Source: Bacillota bacterium (lineage in GTDB: Bacteria; Bacillota; Clostridia; Oscillospirales; Ethanoligenentaceae). Taken from it: a DNA stretch of 64,000 nucleotides. The stretch lies in the NCBI GenBank assembly GCA_023391535.1, contig JAEWAU010000078.1, forward strand, positions 21,637-85,636, in the 5' to 3' direction. Below, piece by piece: positions 34,070 through 42,357 of the stretch; position 1 is the first letter of the stretch, and each line of letters opens with the position of its first letter. The notes beneath the pieces were generated by a model that saw only the letters and a list, made by a program, of their open reading frames with translations, did not search any database and had not been told where the DNA came from. Both the position numbers and the translations under genes were made by a program.

Positions 34070-34097
34070 ATTATACTCCAAGCACGGCAAAATGCAA
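34070..34097 (-). promoter_or_regulatory. Putative promoter of the peptide importer operon
   Basis: TTGCAT (34092-34097) and TATAAT (34070-34075) are separated by 16 bases on the minus strand. The surrounding gap 33968-34379 is strongly AT-rich near 34020-34080. Between 34098 and 34379 I see only a weak hairpin (arms GCTCGG/CCGAGC near 34338-34362) that might end the upstream gene. Confidence 0.55.
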
Positions 34098-34379
34098 GCT
34101 CGTTTAGGCAATTTGAATCGATTGCTCAAAAATTATGTGTATTATAAGCGGAATTATAATCTATTTGCACGATCCGAAGAAATACTCCTTGCCAAAAACG
34201 CATTGCAAACGAGATGCGGCAGGTGCCGGCCTGCGAATATCCGGCCCGTACGGCCTCTTCCTGAAAGCGGAGCCGCAGTTCCCGGTTAGGAATGAAAATG
34301 TTGGAAATCCGCAAACCGGTCCGATTGAAAGTCTTGCTCGGCGAGGTGCGGGTTACCGAGCAGGAGGCGTATTCGGGCT

Positions 34380-35576
34380 TCAGCGACGCGAAAACAGAAT
34401 GCCGTCCTCCCGGGAAGACGATATCCGCGTGTATTTTTTCCCTCCCGAAAGCGCCTGGCCGAGGTCGGCGATGATGTCGTCCGCTGCTTCGATCCCCACC
34501 GAAAGGCGCAGCAAGCGGCCCGTGATCCCCCGCGCTTCCCGCTCCTCGGGCGGAAGGTCGGCGTGCGTCTGTGTGGACGGGTAGGTGACCAGCGATTCCA
34601 CTCCGCCCAGGCTTTCGGCATAGCGGATGAGTTTTACCCGCCCGAGCAAGTTTTGGGCCGTCTCTTCGGAATCGGCCTCGAAAGAGATCATGGCGCCGAA
34701 GCCGGAAGCCTGCCGCTTCGATACCTCATAGCCGGGGCTGCCGGGCAAACCGGGGAAATACACGCGCCCGACCTTTTTCTGGCCGCAGAGCCACTGTGCC
34801 ACGCGGCGCGCGTTCTGCTCCTGGCGTTCCATTCGTATGCCGAGGGTCTTGATGCCGCGGATGAGCAGCCAGCTGTCGAAAGGAGAAAGGCAAGCGCCCG
34901 TCGTTTTATAAATTTCGCGCAGCTTTGCCGCAATCGCCGTATCGGCAGCCACGAGGAAGCCCGCAAGCGTATCGTTGTGCCCGCACAGGTATTTGGTGCC
35001 GCTGTGCACGACGATATCCGCCCCAAGCAGAAGAGGCGTTTGAAAATACGGGGTAAGGAAGGTGTTATCCACTGCCAGCAGCAGGCCATGTGCGTGCGCG
35101 ATGCGCGCGGCGGCGGCGATATCCGTCACCTGCATCATCGGGTTGGTGGGTGTTTCGATAAAAACGGCTTTGGTTGCGGGTGTGATCTTCTCTTCAAGCC
35201 GCGAAAGGTCCGATGTGTCTATATAGTCGAATAAAAGGCCGTTTTTCTCCGAAATTGTGCGAAAAAGCCGAATGGAACCGCCGTAAAGGTCGCCGGAGGC
35301 GACGATGCGGTCGCCGATGCGAAACAGTTCCATCAGGGCGGCGATTGCAGCCATGCCGGAAGTGAACGCGATGGCATCCGCACCGTGTTCGAGGGCGGCA
35401 ACCGTCTTTTCCAGATGCTCCCGCGTGGGGTTCTGCACCCTCGCATAATCGTAGCCCGTCCCCTGGCCGAAACCGGGGTGCGCGAACGTGGCCGTTTGGT
35501 AGATGGGCACCGAGAGCGAACCGGTACAATCGGCAGGTTTATCCCCGCCGTGGACGCAAAGTGTGCTGAGTTCCAT
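34380..35576 (-). CDS. Cys/Met metabolism PLP enzyme (cystathionine gamma-synthase / O-acetylhomoserine sulfhydrylase type)
   Basis: A 398-residue enzyme of the Cys/Met metabolism PLP family. The PLP lysine is Lys195 in HSGTKYLCGH. Other markers are the opening STLCVHGG, YDYARVQNPT, SGMAAIAA and the C-terminal ESLVTYPS. The family includes MetB/MetI, MetY and gamma-lyases, and sequence by eye does not separate them safely. The T-box leader directly upstream, with an AUG in the likely specifier position, argues for a biosynthetic role in methionine formation from an O-acylhomoserine. The start is ATG 35576, preceded by AAAGGGG. Confidence 0.85.
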   Translation of the reverse strand: MELSTLCVHGGDKPADCTGSLSVPIYQTATFAHPGFGQGTGYDYARVQNPTREHLEKTVAALEHGADAIAFTSGMAAIAALMELFRIGDRIVASGDLYGGSIRLFRTISEKNGLLFDYIDTSDLSRLEEKITPATKAVFIETPTNPMMQVTDIAAAARIAHAHGLLLAVDNTFLTPYFQTPLLLGADIVVHSGTKYLCGHNDTLAGFLVAADTAIAAKLREIYKTTGACLSPFDSWLLIRGIKTLGIRMERQEQNARRVAQWLCGQKKVGRVYFPGLPGSPGYEVSKRQASGFGAMISFEADSEETAQNLLGRVKLIRYAESLGGVESLVTYPSTQTHADLPPEEREARGITGRLLRLSVGIEAADDIIADLGQALSGGKKYTRISSSREDGILFSRR

Positions 35577-35896
35577 GCAAATATCCCCTTTCCGCAGAAA
35601 AAAAGCGCCCCGTCTTCCTGCAACAAGAAGACGGGGCGCACCCGTGTTACCACTTCCATTCGCCTGCTCCTCGCGGAACAGGCCTTAACAAGTACGCCGG
35701 CAAAAGCCGGAAATACTCTTGCGCTTTAACGGGCGCACCCGTCGCAACCTGAGCGGACGCTATACGGCGCCGCCTCGATGCAACCCTCCGGAACCATGTT
35801 CGGCCCGCCGCCGTTTGCCCTTTTGCATCTACCAGGGCTCTCTGAAAAAGCAGCCGCGCAGACGTACTCTTTCCTTCAATGGGTTTGCAGTATCCT
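35577..35896 (-). promoter_or_regulatory. T-box leader RNA (probably methionine tRNA-responsive)
   Basis: On the minus strand the leader contains the stem I AGAGAG motif with a GGTAGATGCAAA-type distal loop, then GAACATGGTTCC, where AUG is a plausible specifier. The antiterminator sequence GGAAGTGGTAACACGG lies at 35642-35658. The mutually exclusive terminator is at 35598-35639. Uncharged tRNA would stabilise the antiterminator and turn the gene on. The AUG assignment needs a folded model; the T-box class itself is clear. Confidence 0.85.
35598..35639 (-). terminator. Regulatory terminator of the T-box leader
   Basis: A perfect 13-base-pair stem (GCGCCCCGTCTTC and complement, 35605-35639) with a 9-base loop is followed by seven T on the minus strand. 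The 5' arm of the stem overlaps the end of the T-box sequence, as expected for a switch. Confidence 0.9.
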
Positions 35897-35902
35897 TGGT
35901 AT

Positions 35903-35931
35903 ATGATAACAGGCGGAATAAAAATAGTCAA
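35903..35931 (-). promoter_or_regulatory. Promoter of the T-box-controlled gene
   Basis: TTGACT (35926-35931) and TATCAT (35903-35908) are separated by 17 bases on the minus strand, placing the transcript start near 35896. Confidence 0.7.
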
Positions 35932-36158
35932 GTATTTGCATATAGATTATATAAATTAAAAAGTGCCGTATACCCGGCAACCTCTATGCCCTGCTCGCAC
36001 AGCCGGCGGAGGATACCGACCACGCCGCTTTGAGCGGTGCCGTGCAAAAAGAACACGGCCGCGATCCGGCCTGCGCCGCGCCGGGAGCAGGCTTTGTGCA
36101 AGAGCGTCGCTCCCGAACCGGAAATGCCATATAAAGCGAAACAGCCCGTGAAGCGGCG
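35928..36158 (-). pseudogene. Possible gene fragment with coding-like composition
   Basis: This stretch between the tRNA terminator and the T-box promoter is open for 76 codons and ends in TGA (35930-35928). It reads for example LYGISGSGATLLHK, AAVFFLHGTAQSGVVG and CEQGIEVAGY. Third codon positions are GC-rich and second positions are not, as in real genes here. There is no ATG; TTG near the middle has only a weak GGAG upstream. I do not recognise a family. It may be a degraded gene, a small protein gene, or chance. Confidence 0.3.
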
Positions 36159-36179
36159 TTACGCCTAACTTCATGGGCT
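36143..36179 (-). terminator. Terminator after the tRNA cluster
   Basis: On the minus strand AGCCCATGAAG pairs with CTTCACGGGCT with one A-C mismatch in 11, followed by TGTTT. It begins 8 bases after the CCA of tRNA-Lys. Confidence 0.75.
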
Positions 36180-36186
36180 ATTTTTG

Positions 36187-36262
36187 TGGTGAGCCATCGG
36201 AGGCTCGAACTCCGGACACCTAGATTAAAAGTCTAGTGCTCTGCCAACTGAGCTAATGGCTC
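36187..36262 (-). tRNA. tRNA-Lys (anticodon TTT)
   Basis: A 76-base cloverleaf: acceptor GAGCCAT/ATGGCTC, anticodon loop CTTTTAA, T loop TTCGAGC, and CCA encoded. It is the last of five tRNA genes on this strand. Confidence 0.97.
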
Positions 36263-36331
36263 TTATCGAATCGCGACGCCGCGCGAACAAAACAAAAGGA
36301 ATCGCCGTTCCAACCGGTACCTGCGTGGGAC

Positions 36332-36408
36332 TGGTTGGGATGGCAGGACTCGAACCTGCGGAATCACGGAGTCAAAGTCCGTTGCCTTACCGCCTTGGCT
36401 ACATCCCA
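36332..36408 (-). tRNA. tRNA-Gln (anticodon TTG)
   Basis: A 77-base cloverleaf: acceptor TGGGATG/CATCCCA, anticodon loop CTTTGAC, T loop TTCGAGT, and CCA encoded. Confidence 0.97.
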
Positions 36409-36446
36409 TCGCACCGACGCGCGGACAAACCGCGCGTCCTTCCCAT

Positions 36447-36524
36447 TGGGGTGGGTAATCGGATTCGAACCGACGACCTCCAGGGCCACAACCTGGCACT
36501 CTAACCGACTGAGCTATACCCACC
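36447..36524 (-). tRNA. tRNA-His (anticodon GTG)
   Basis: Acceptor GTGGGTA pairs with TACCCAC; the anticodon loop is TTGTGGC. An encoded extra G at 36524 can pair with discriminator C73, the histidine identity feature. CCA is encoded. Confidence 0.96.
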
Positions 36525-36528
36525 ATAT

Positions 36529-36605
<77 letters not shown>

Positions 36606-36650
36606 ATTTCCTTGCCTGCGGGAGCCGTCCCGGATTGCCGGCAGACAAAA

Positions 36651-36724
<74 letters not shown>

Positions 36725-36820
36725 GCACCATGCCGCACGTTCGTCACGATCCGGCATAAAACGGCTGACCACCGGCCGTCGGCCGGAATAGACAGGACTG
36801 CTTTTCACGCGACGGATGCT

Positions 36821-36849
36821 ATTATACCATAGCATCCGCCTCGTGTCAA
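36821..36849 (-). promoter_or_regulatory. Consensus promoter of the tRNA cluster
   Basis: A fully consensus pair, TTGACA (36844-36849) and TATAAT (36821-36826), 17 bases apart on the minus strand. The -10 box sits inside an inverted repeat with 8-base arms (GGATGCTA/TAGCATCC, 36814-36837). Confidence 0.9.
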
Positions 36850-36889
36850 GCAATCCGGCAAAAATTGCTGATCTTCCGCGGCGGAACGC

Positions 36890-39175
36890 TTACATGGCCG
36901 CCGCGGTCACGTTCTTCTGCTCGTCGGCGCTCAGGGAAATGACCGAAATCGGGTTGCCGGCCGCGTCCACCAGAAGCTGTGAAATACGGTCCTCCACTTC
37001 CTTGCGCACGTTCTTGCGCAGATCCCTCGCGCCGAATTTGCCTCCGAAGGACTTCTTCACCAACGCCTGCACCAGCGCGTCGTCCCAGCGCAGATCGATA
37101 TGCTTGAGTTCCAGTGAGCCTTTCAGCTCCTGAAGCATCAGCCCGGCGATTTTGGCAAAATCCGTTTCCGAAAGAGGACGGAACACGACGATCTCGTCCA
37201 CGCGACTTAAAAATTCCGGACGCAGAAAGTCCGAAAGCGCCTTGAGCGCCTTCTCTTTGGCCATCGTACCGGTATCGCGGGCAAACCCGAGCGAATTCTC
37301 CTTGTGGTCGGAGCCGGCGTTGGAGGTCATCACGATCACGGTGTTCTCAAAGTTGACCGTGCGCCCGTGCGCATCGGTCACGCGCCCGTCGTCCAGAATC
37401 TGGAGCATGATGTTGAGCACATCGGGGTGCGCCTTTTCGATCTCGTCAAACAGAATAACGGAATACGGCTTGCGGCGCACCTTTTCGGTGAGCTGGCCGG
37501 CCTCGTCGTAGCCGACATAGCCCGGAGGCGCCCCGATGATGCGCGAAACCGAATGCTTTTCCATAAATTCCGACATATCCAGCCGGATGAGTGTGTCGGG
37601 CGTATCGAACAGTTCGCCGGCCAGCACCTTCACAAGCTCGGTTTTGCCCACGCCCGTGGGGCCCACGAAGATAAACGACGCGGGGCGCCTGCGCGGGCTG
37701 ATCTGCACACGGTTGCGCCGGATGGCGGCCGCCACCGCGTCCACAGCCTCGTCCTGCCCCACGATCTTCTTGCGCAGCGTCTGCGCCAGATCGGCGAGCC
37801 GTTTGAACTCCTGCTCGCGCACGCGGCTGGCGGGAATGCCCGTCCATAATTCGATGACCCGGGCAAGATCGTCCTCCGTCACCGCAATATCGCCCGCGGC
37901 GTCGCGCAGGCCCTGCGCCTTGGCGAGCAGACGGCATTCCTCCGCCTTCACGTCGGCAAGCTGTTTATAGATATCCTGCCCCTCAGCCTGGGAGAGCTGC
38001 TCCTCCTGCGCTTTGAGGCCCGCCAGGCGGCGTTCCACGCCGGCAAGCTCGGAGGCCGCCTTGTTGCGCAGCGCGGCACAGGCGCAGGCCTCGTCGAGCA
38101 GGTCGATGGCCTTGTCGGGCAGAAAGCGGTCGGTGATATAGCGCTCCGACATCCGCACGATTTTGGGAATAAAATCATCCGCCACGCGGACGCCGTGATA
38201 CCGCTCATAATAATCCTTGATGCCAAGCAGTACCTTGGCGGTATCCTCTACCGAGGGCTCCTCCACCTTCACCGGCTGGAAGCGGCGCTCCAGCGCGGCG
38301 TCCTTTTCGATGTACTTTCGGTATTCCTCGAATGTCGTGGCGCCGATCACCTGGATCTCGCCGCGCGAAAGTGCGGGTTTGAGGATGTTAGCGGCGTTCA
38401 TGGAACCTTCCGCGTCGCCCGTGCCCACCAGGTTGTGCACCTCGTCGATGAACAGCACAACGTTTCCGGCCTTTTTGACTTCGTCGATGAGTCCTTTGAT
38501 GCGGCCTTCGAACTGCCCGCGGAACTGCGTGCCGGCCACCAGGGCCGTCAGGTCCAGCAGGAAGATTTCGCGGTCCGCAAGGCGCGGAGGCACTTCCCCG
38601 CTTGCAATGCGCAGTGCCAGGCCTTCCGCGATCGCCGTTTTGCCAACGCCGGGTTCGCCGATCAGGCAGGGGTTGTTTTTGGTGCGGCGGCAAAGAATCT
38701 GCTCCACGCGGTAAATTTCGTTATCGCGCCCTACGATGCGGTCGATACCGCCGCTGCGGGCTTTTCCGGTGAGGTTGATGCAGTAATTGTCCAAATACTT
38801 GTGCTTCTGGTTCCGCACTTCTTTGGCGCGGTTATCCCGCACGCGTTCGTTGTTGTTGTAGTTGTTTCCCTGGTTATCGTCCTGCCGGAACATGTTCTGA
38901 AGAAACGGAAAGGTGGCCGAACCGCCCGGCTCGAAATTTTCGTTGTCTTCCCCATCGTTCCCGTTGTTTTCCTGGGCGATCATATTTTCAAGTTCGTTTC
39001 CCATATTCTCGAGGTCCTCATCGGTAACGCCCATCTTTTCCACAAGGTCATTCACCGGTTTGATGCCCAATTCCCTTGCGCACTGAATACACAGCCCGTC
39101 GTTGATGGTTTTGCCGTTTTCCACCCGGGTGATGAACACAACGGCGATCCTCTTTTTGCAGCGTGAACAAATCAT
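36890..39175 (-). CDS. clpE: ClpE-type AAA+ unfoldase (Clp protease ATP-binding subunit)
   Basis: A 761-residue Hsp100 protein that feeds ClpP. It lacks the double Clp N-domain of ClpC and instead starts with a four-Cys zinc finger (Cys3, Cys6, Cys29, Cys32), the ClpE hallmark, followed by an Asn/Gln/Asp-rich linker (about 60-115). The first AAA module has GEPGVGKT, the second GPTGVGKT, with a short middle domain rich in Glu and Ala between (about 370-425). The tripeptide LGF in ENSLGFARD matches the ClpP-docking loop. The ATG follows GAAGGGAT. It is a single gene with its own upstream region containing a direct repeat. ClpC is the alternative name, less likely given the zinc finger. Confidence 0.9.
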   Translation of the reverse strand: MICSRCKKRIAVVFITRVENGKTINDGLCIQCARELGIKPVNDLVEKMGVTDEDLENMGNELENMIAQENNGNDGEDNENFEPGGSATFPFLQNMFRQDDNQGNNYNNNERVRDNRAKEVRNQKHKYLDNYCINLTGKARSGGIDRIVGRDNEIYRVEQILCRRTKNNPCLIGEPGVGKTAIAEGLALRIASGEVPPRLADREIFLLDLTALVAGTQFRGQFEGRIKGLIDEVKKAGNVVLFIDEVHNLVGTGDAEGSMNAANILKPALSRGEIQVIGATTFEEYRKYIEKDAALERRFQPVKVEEPSVEDTAKVLLGIKDYYERYHGVRVADDFIPKIVRMSERYITDRFLPDKAIDLLDEACACAALRNKAASELAGVERRLAGLKAQEEQLSQAEGQDIYKQLADVKAEECRLLAKAQGLRDAAGDIAVTEDDLARVIELWTGIPASRVREQEFKRLADLAQTLRKKIVGQDEAVDAVAAAIRRNRVQISPRRRPASFIFVGPTGVGKTELVKVLAGELFDTPDTLIRLDMSEFMEKHSVSRIIGAPPGYVGYDEAGQLTEKVRRKPYSVILFDEIEKAHPDVLNIMLQILDDGRVTDAHGRTVNFENTVIVMTSNAGSDHKENSLGFARDTGTMAKEKALKALSDFLRPEFLSRVDEIVVFRPLSETDFAKIAGLMLQELKGSLELKHIDLRWDDALVQALVKKSFGGKFGARDLRKNVRKEVEDRISQLLVDAAGNPISVISLSADEQKNVTAAAM

Positions 39176-39280
39176 TCTTAAATCCCTTCTTTGCGAGCCG
39201 CGAAAGCCTGCCGCAGCCTGCGGTTTCCCGCTCCAAAGCTCCTTAGCTTCCGCCGATTTATAAAAAACCCAATACTATGG

Positions 39281-39315
39281 ATGATACTCATTTTAATAAA
39301 CGATACCCGTTTTAA
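39281..39315. promoter_or_regulatory. Direct repeat upstream of clpE, candidate operator
   Basis: Two 16-base copies (ATGATACTCATTTTAA and ACGATACCCGTTTTAA, 13 of 16 identical) start 19 bases apart, about 105-140 bases before the clpE start. They do not match the CtsR heptad consensus (GGTCAAA) or CIRCE. Confidence 0.45.
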
Positions 39316-39348
39316 CAGCGAACCTGAAATCCGCCGCTGCGTTCAAAG

Positions 39349-40035
39349 CTATTTGCCTGCGGCGCTGCGGCGAGCCGGCTCCTTTTCCGGATAATCCCCC
39401 GGGGCGCCGGCGTCACGGCCGGACGGAAGATCGGCGTTTTGCCGCCCGAATCGCTTCGGTTCCAACACCGCGGGTGTGCGGATGATGCGGAAAAAGAACG
39501 GCGCATACATCAGCAGCGAAAAAATCATAACCCCCAGAACGACCCAGAGCAGCACGTTTACGGCAACCGGAGGAAGTTCGGCTCCGATGATGAGCATCAT
39601 GGCGGAATAGGAAACCACCGTCGCCATTTTCCCAAACCACCGCGAAGGCATCATCGCCCTGCCTTTTCTGATTATATTCGCACCTGCTCCGATCATGACG
39701 GCTTCCTTAAGGATCAGCAAAACCAGAATCCAATCCAATTCCGGCCGGTGGATGCGGATGACCAGACTCACGCAAATTGCCGCCTGCGTCAGTTTATCCG
39801 CCAGCGGGTCCAAAATACAGCCCAAACGGGTAATCATGTGATAATGTCGGGCGATGGTGCCGTCCGCCATGTCCGTCAGGCCCGAAATCAACAGCACAAG
39901 CGCCGCCACGGGCCCCGAATATTTTCTTCCTCCCAAATAGACGAGAATAAAAACAGGGATGAGCACAAGGCGGAATACAGACAGCAGATTCGGTATCCCG
40001 AATTTTTTGATACCTCCAAGCCATTTGTCCGTCAT
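39349..40035 (-). CDS. CDP-alcohol phosphatidyltransferase (PgsA-like)
   Basis: A membrane enzyme of 228 residues that joins a CDP-activated lipid to an alcohol acceptor, most often glycerol-3-phosphate in phosphatidylglycerol synthesis. The catalytic motif DG-x2-AR-x8-G-x3-D-x3-D is visible in DMADGTIARHYH through GCILDPLADK. Several membrane helices follow and the tail is basic and soluble. ATG 40035 is fixed by GGAGGAG. It ends before the clpE upstream region. Cardiolipin or phosphatidylinositol-type synthesis cannot be excluded. Confidence 0.82.
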   Translation of the reverse strand: MTDKWLGGIKKFGIPNLLSVFRLVLIPVFILVYLGGRKYSGPVAALVLLISGLTDMADGTIARHYHMITRLGCILDPLADKLTQAAICVSLVIRIHRPELDWILVLLILKEAVMIGAGANIIRKGRAMMPSRWFGKMATVVSYSAMMLIIGAELPPVAVNVLLWVVLGVMIFSLLMYAPFFFRIIRTPAVLEPKRFGRQNADLPSGRDAGAPGDYPEKEPARRSAAGK

Positions 40036-40306
40036 GAAATCTGCTCCTCCCCACCCGGCGCCTTGTCCGCGCAGCATTGGAAAATCGAACCGCCCACACT
40101 CCCCCGTGCGGACCCTCGCGCAAAATCAACGTTTGCAAGCGCTCGAAACGCCTTTTCCGCCGCAGGCGGCGGCTTCCGCGCTAAAATGCCGGGCAGCCTG
40201 CCCTTTCGGGTACTAATATCATATCATACAATTATTTTTTTCACAACACTCGCGCATCAGGATTTCAAAAAGGTAAGCTGTTTCCATTTTTGTTTGCGCC
40301 GCACGC

Positions 40307-40999
40307 CTATTTTCCGCTCAGAAAATGCGTGACGGGATTGATTTGTTCAACATATTTATAGACGTGCGTCGCCTGCACCTGCTTTTCGGTAAACGGCGGG
40401 TTTTTACCCAGGGCCAGAAAAGACAGGGAAAGCGACACCAGCGTGCTGATGAAAAACAAAAGCAGCATGGCCTCCAGAAGGCCCGCCGCCGCGCCCGCCA
40501 GCGCGTTGAGCGGGCCGATAAGCGGAACGTGGAACACGGCGTCCGAAAAGCGCGCCAGAATCCCCACCGCAACAAAGCAGAGCGCCAGCACCGCGCAAAA
40601 AGCCAGCGTATCCGAAAGCGCCTGCGCCAAGGGCATGGAAAGCGTGCTCACCATCTCCTTGCCCGCATCCGCAACGTTCAGATGCAAAGAGGCGAGCGCG
40701 TGAGCCGCCTTGGTTTCGGTAAACGCGCCGGTGAGCTGGCTTACCAGCTTCTGAAGAAAAGCTTCCTTGCCCGCGCCGGCATAAGTGGAAACGGCCTGCT
40801 TCAGAGTGCCGTGGACATACCGGCTCATGAACGCGCGGTTCAGCCACGCGCCGACGTGCGCGCTGGCCCAGCCCGCGAACAGAAACGCGGCGATGCTGCC
40901 GGCAAGCTCAATCACCGCCCGCAAAAGGCCCCTCCGGAAAGCGCGGTAAACCGTAAATACCAGAACGGCGATCGTAAGGACATCCAGAAAAAGACTCAT
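40307..40999 (-). CDS. CvpA family membrane protein
   Basis: A 230-residue protein with four predicted membrane segments. The N-terminal pattern MSLFLDVLTIAVLVF followed by YRAFRRGLLRAVIELAGSIAAF is typical of the CvpA/colicin V production family. Its biochemical role is not known to me. ATG 40999 is chosen because GGGAGGTG precedes it. It lies downstream of the DUF5711-like gene with a 62-base gap. Confidence 0.78.
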   Translation of the reverse strand: MSLFLDVLTIAVLVFTVYRAFRRGLLRAVIELAGSIAAFLFAGWASAHVGAWLNRAFMSRYVHGTLKQAVSTYAGAGKEAFLQKLVSQLTGAFTETKAAHALASLHLNVADAGKEMVSTLSMPLAQALSDTLAFCAVLALCFVAVGILARFSDAVFHVPLIGPLNALAGAAAGLLEAMLLLFFISTLVSLSLSFLALGKNPPFTEKQVQATHVYKYVEQINPVTHFLSGK

Positions 41000-41061
41000 G
41001 GCGGGCACCTCCCGTTTTTCCTTTGCACGCAAACACTTTCCGGCCGAGCGGAAAAAGACGA

Positions 41062-42357
41062 TTAACCCAGCGCACGGCGCTGCGCAAACTGCGCTCCGAA
41101 CAGAAACGCTTTCCCCTGCATGGTTACGGCGCCGAGCACGCCGTTCGCGGCGGAAACCGTCTTCAGCCCCTTCAGGCTCTGCGGAGAGGCATAAAGCCTG
41201 CCGCCCGAAATAAACGCCGCGTACCCGCCGCCGGCGGATACCGCCACGGGGGTTCCCGGCAGGCCGGCCTGCCCGAGAAGCTTTCCGGATGCGCTCAGCG
41301 ACACGGCCTGCGATTGCCCGTTGACACCGCCGAACACCAGAATCAGCGGCTCTGCGTTGCTGCTCTTGAGCAGTTCACGGCTGCCGTAATCGTAAACGGC
41401 CGTTTGCCGTCCGTCTTTCAAAAAAACGGTTTTGCTTTCCCCCACGGCCGAAACCGTTCCGTCCGAGCGGTAACGGATGGAGTAGAGCAGTTCGCCGTCG
41501 TAGGCTTTCACGGCGAACGGCTTCGCGCTGCCAATCCGGAAAAAATAGATATCCGAGAACAGCGCGCCGCCGCGCGCACCCACAACCACCGCGGCGAGTT
41601 TGTTCCCCGCGGGGTTCAGTGCGGCGCAGAGAATGCGCCCCTGCGCGCAGTCCCACTGGAATATGTTTTTATAGGCGTTGTCGTAAACCTTAAGCTCGCT
41701 GAGATAATCCTCCGATTGCGTGACGATGGCAAAAGAGCCGTTCTGCGCGCCCGCCGCCGTTGTGATCGGCTCGTTTGCCGAGGCGGTGAACGGCTCCCCG
41801 AACCGCGTCTCCACCCGGAATTGCTTGCCGCTCCGGTCGTAGAGCAGCGCTTTGGAACCGCAGGAAACAGCCACGGGGTCCGTCATCCCCTGCGGGCGCG
41901 CGGCCAGGCACCGGCCGTTCTGGGAATAGAGCAGGAACGTCGTGTCGGTAAGCACCCCGAGGTCGTTTCCTACCGGAACCGCCGCCTGAAACGTGCCCTG
42001 ATTGAACGAAACGGGAAACAGGCTCTTTCCCCATCCCATGCCGTCGAGCAGATTTTCCGTGCGGTCCGCCACGGACTGCGGCGCAAGGGTGCCCACATTG
42101 AGCCATACAAGCCCCGTTAAAACCGCCAGAAGCAGCACCACGGCGGCAAACCTGCGGCGCGCCCGCTTTCGGCGCTGATACCGTTCCCTTTTTTCCCGGT
42201 AGAGCGCCAGCTCGTCTTCTTCCGTAGAGACACTTCCGTTTCCGTCCGCCGCATCCGCCTGCCCGCTTCCGGGCAAAGGCGCATTGGTATACAAATGGTG
42301 CCGCGTTCCGGCCGGCCTTTTTTCCGTGCCCGGTTCCGGCGGTCTTTTGCTGCTCAT
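41062..42357 (-). CDS. DUF5711-like membrane-anchored beta-propeller protein
   Basis: A 431-residue protein with a charged cytoplasmic N-terminus (REKRERYQRRKRARRR), one membrane helix (about 72-90) and a long extracytoplasmic part made of repeated short beta-strand units (SKALLYDRSGKQFRV, then DYLSELKVYDN, then SIRYRSDGTVSAVG) resembling a propeller. It fits the DUF5711 family found in Clostridia; function is unknown. Its ATG overlaps the truA stop (ATGA), so the two are coupled. That fixes the start four codons inside the longest frame. Confidence 0.72.
   Translation of the reverse strand: MSSKRPPEPGTEKRPAGTRHHLYTNAPLPGSGQADAADGNGSVSTEEDELALYREKRERYQRRKRARRRFAAVVLLLAVLTGLVWLNVGTLAPQSVADRTENLLDGMGWGKSLFPVSFNQGTFQAAVPVGNDLGVLTDTTFLLYSQNGRCLAARPQGMTDPVAVSCGSKALLYDRSGKQFRVETRFGEPFTASANEPITTAAGAQNGSFAIVTQSEDYLSELKVYDNAYKNIFQWDCAQGRILCAALNPAGNKLAAVVVGARGGALFSDIYFFRIGSAKPFAVKAYDGELLYSIRYRSDGTVSAVGESKTVFLKDGRQTAVYDYGSRELLKSSNAEPLILVFGGVNGQSQAVSLSASGKLLGQAGLPGTPVAVSAGGGYAAFISGGRLYASPQSLKGLKTVSAANGVLGAVTMQGKAFLFGAQFAQRRALG

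Noticed and set aside
38195..39166. Plus-strand 323-codon open frame opposite the clpE-like gene
   Set aside because: Antisense to two clear AAA+ modules. Its hydrophobic look is a by-product of the opposite strand's charged codons.
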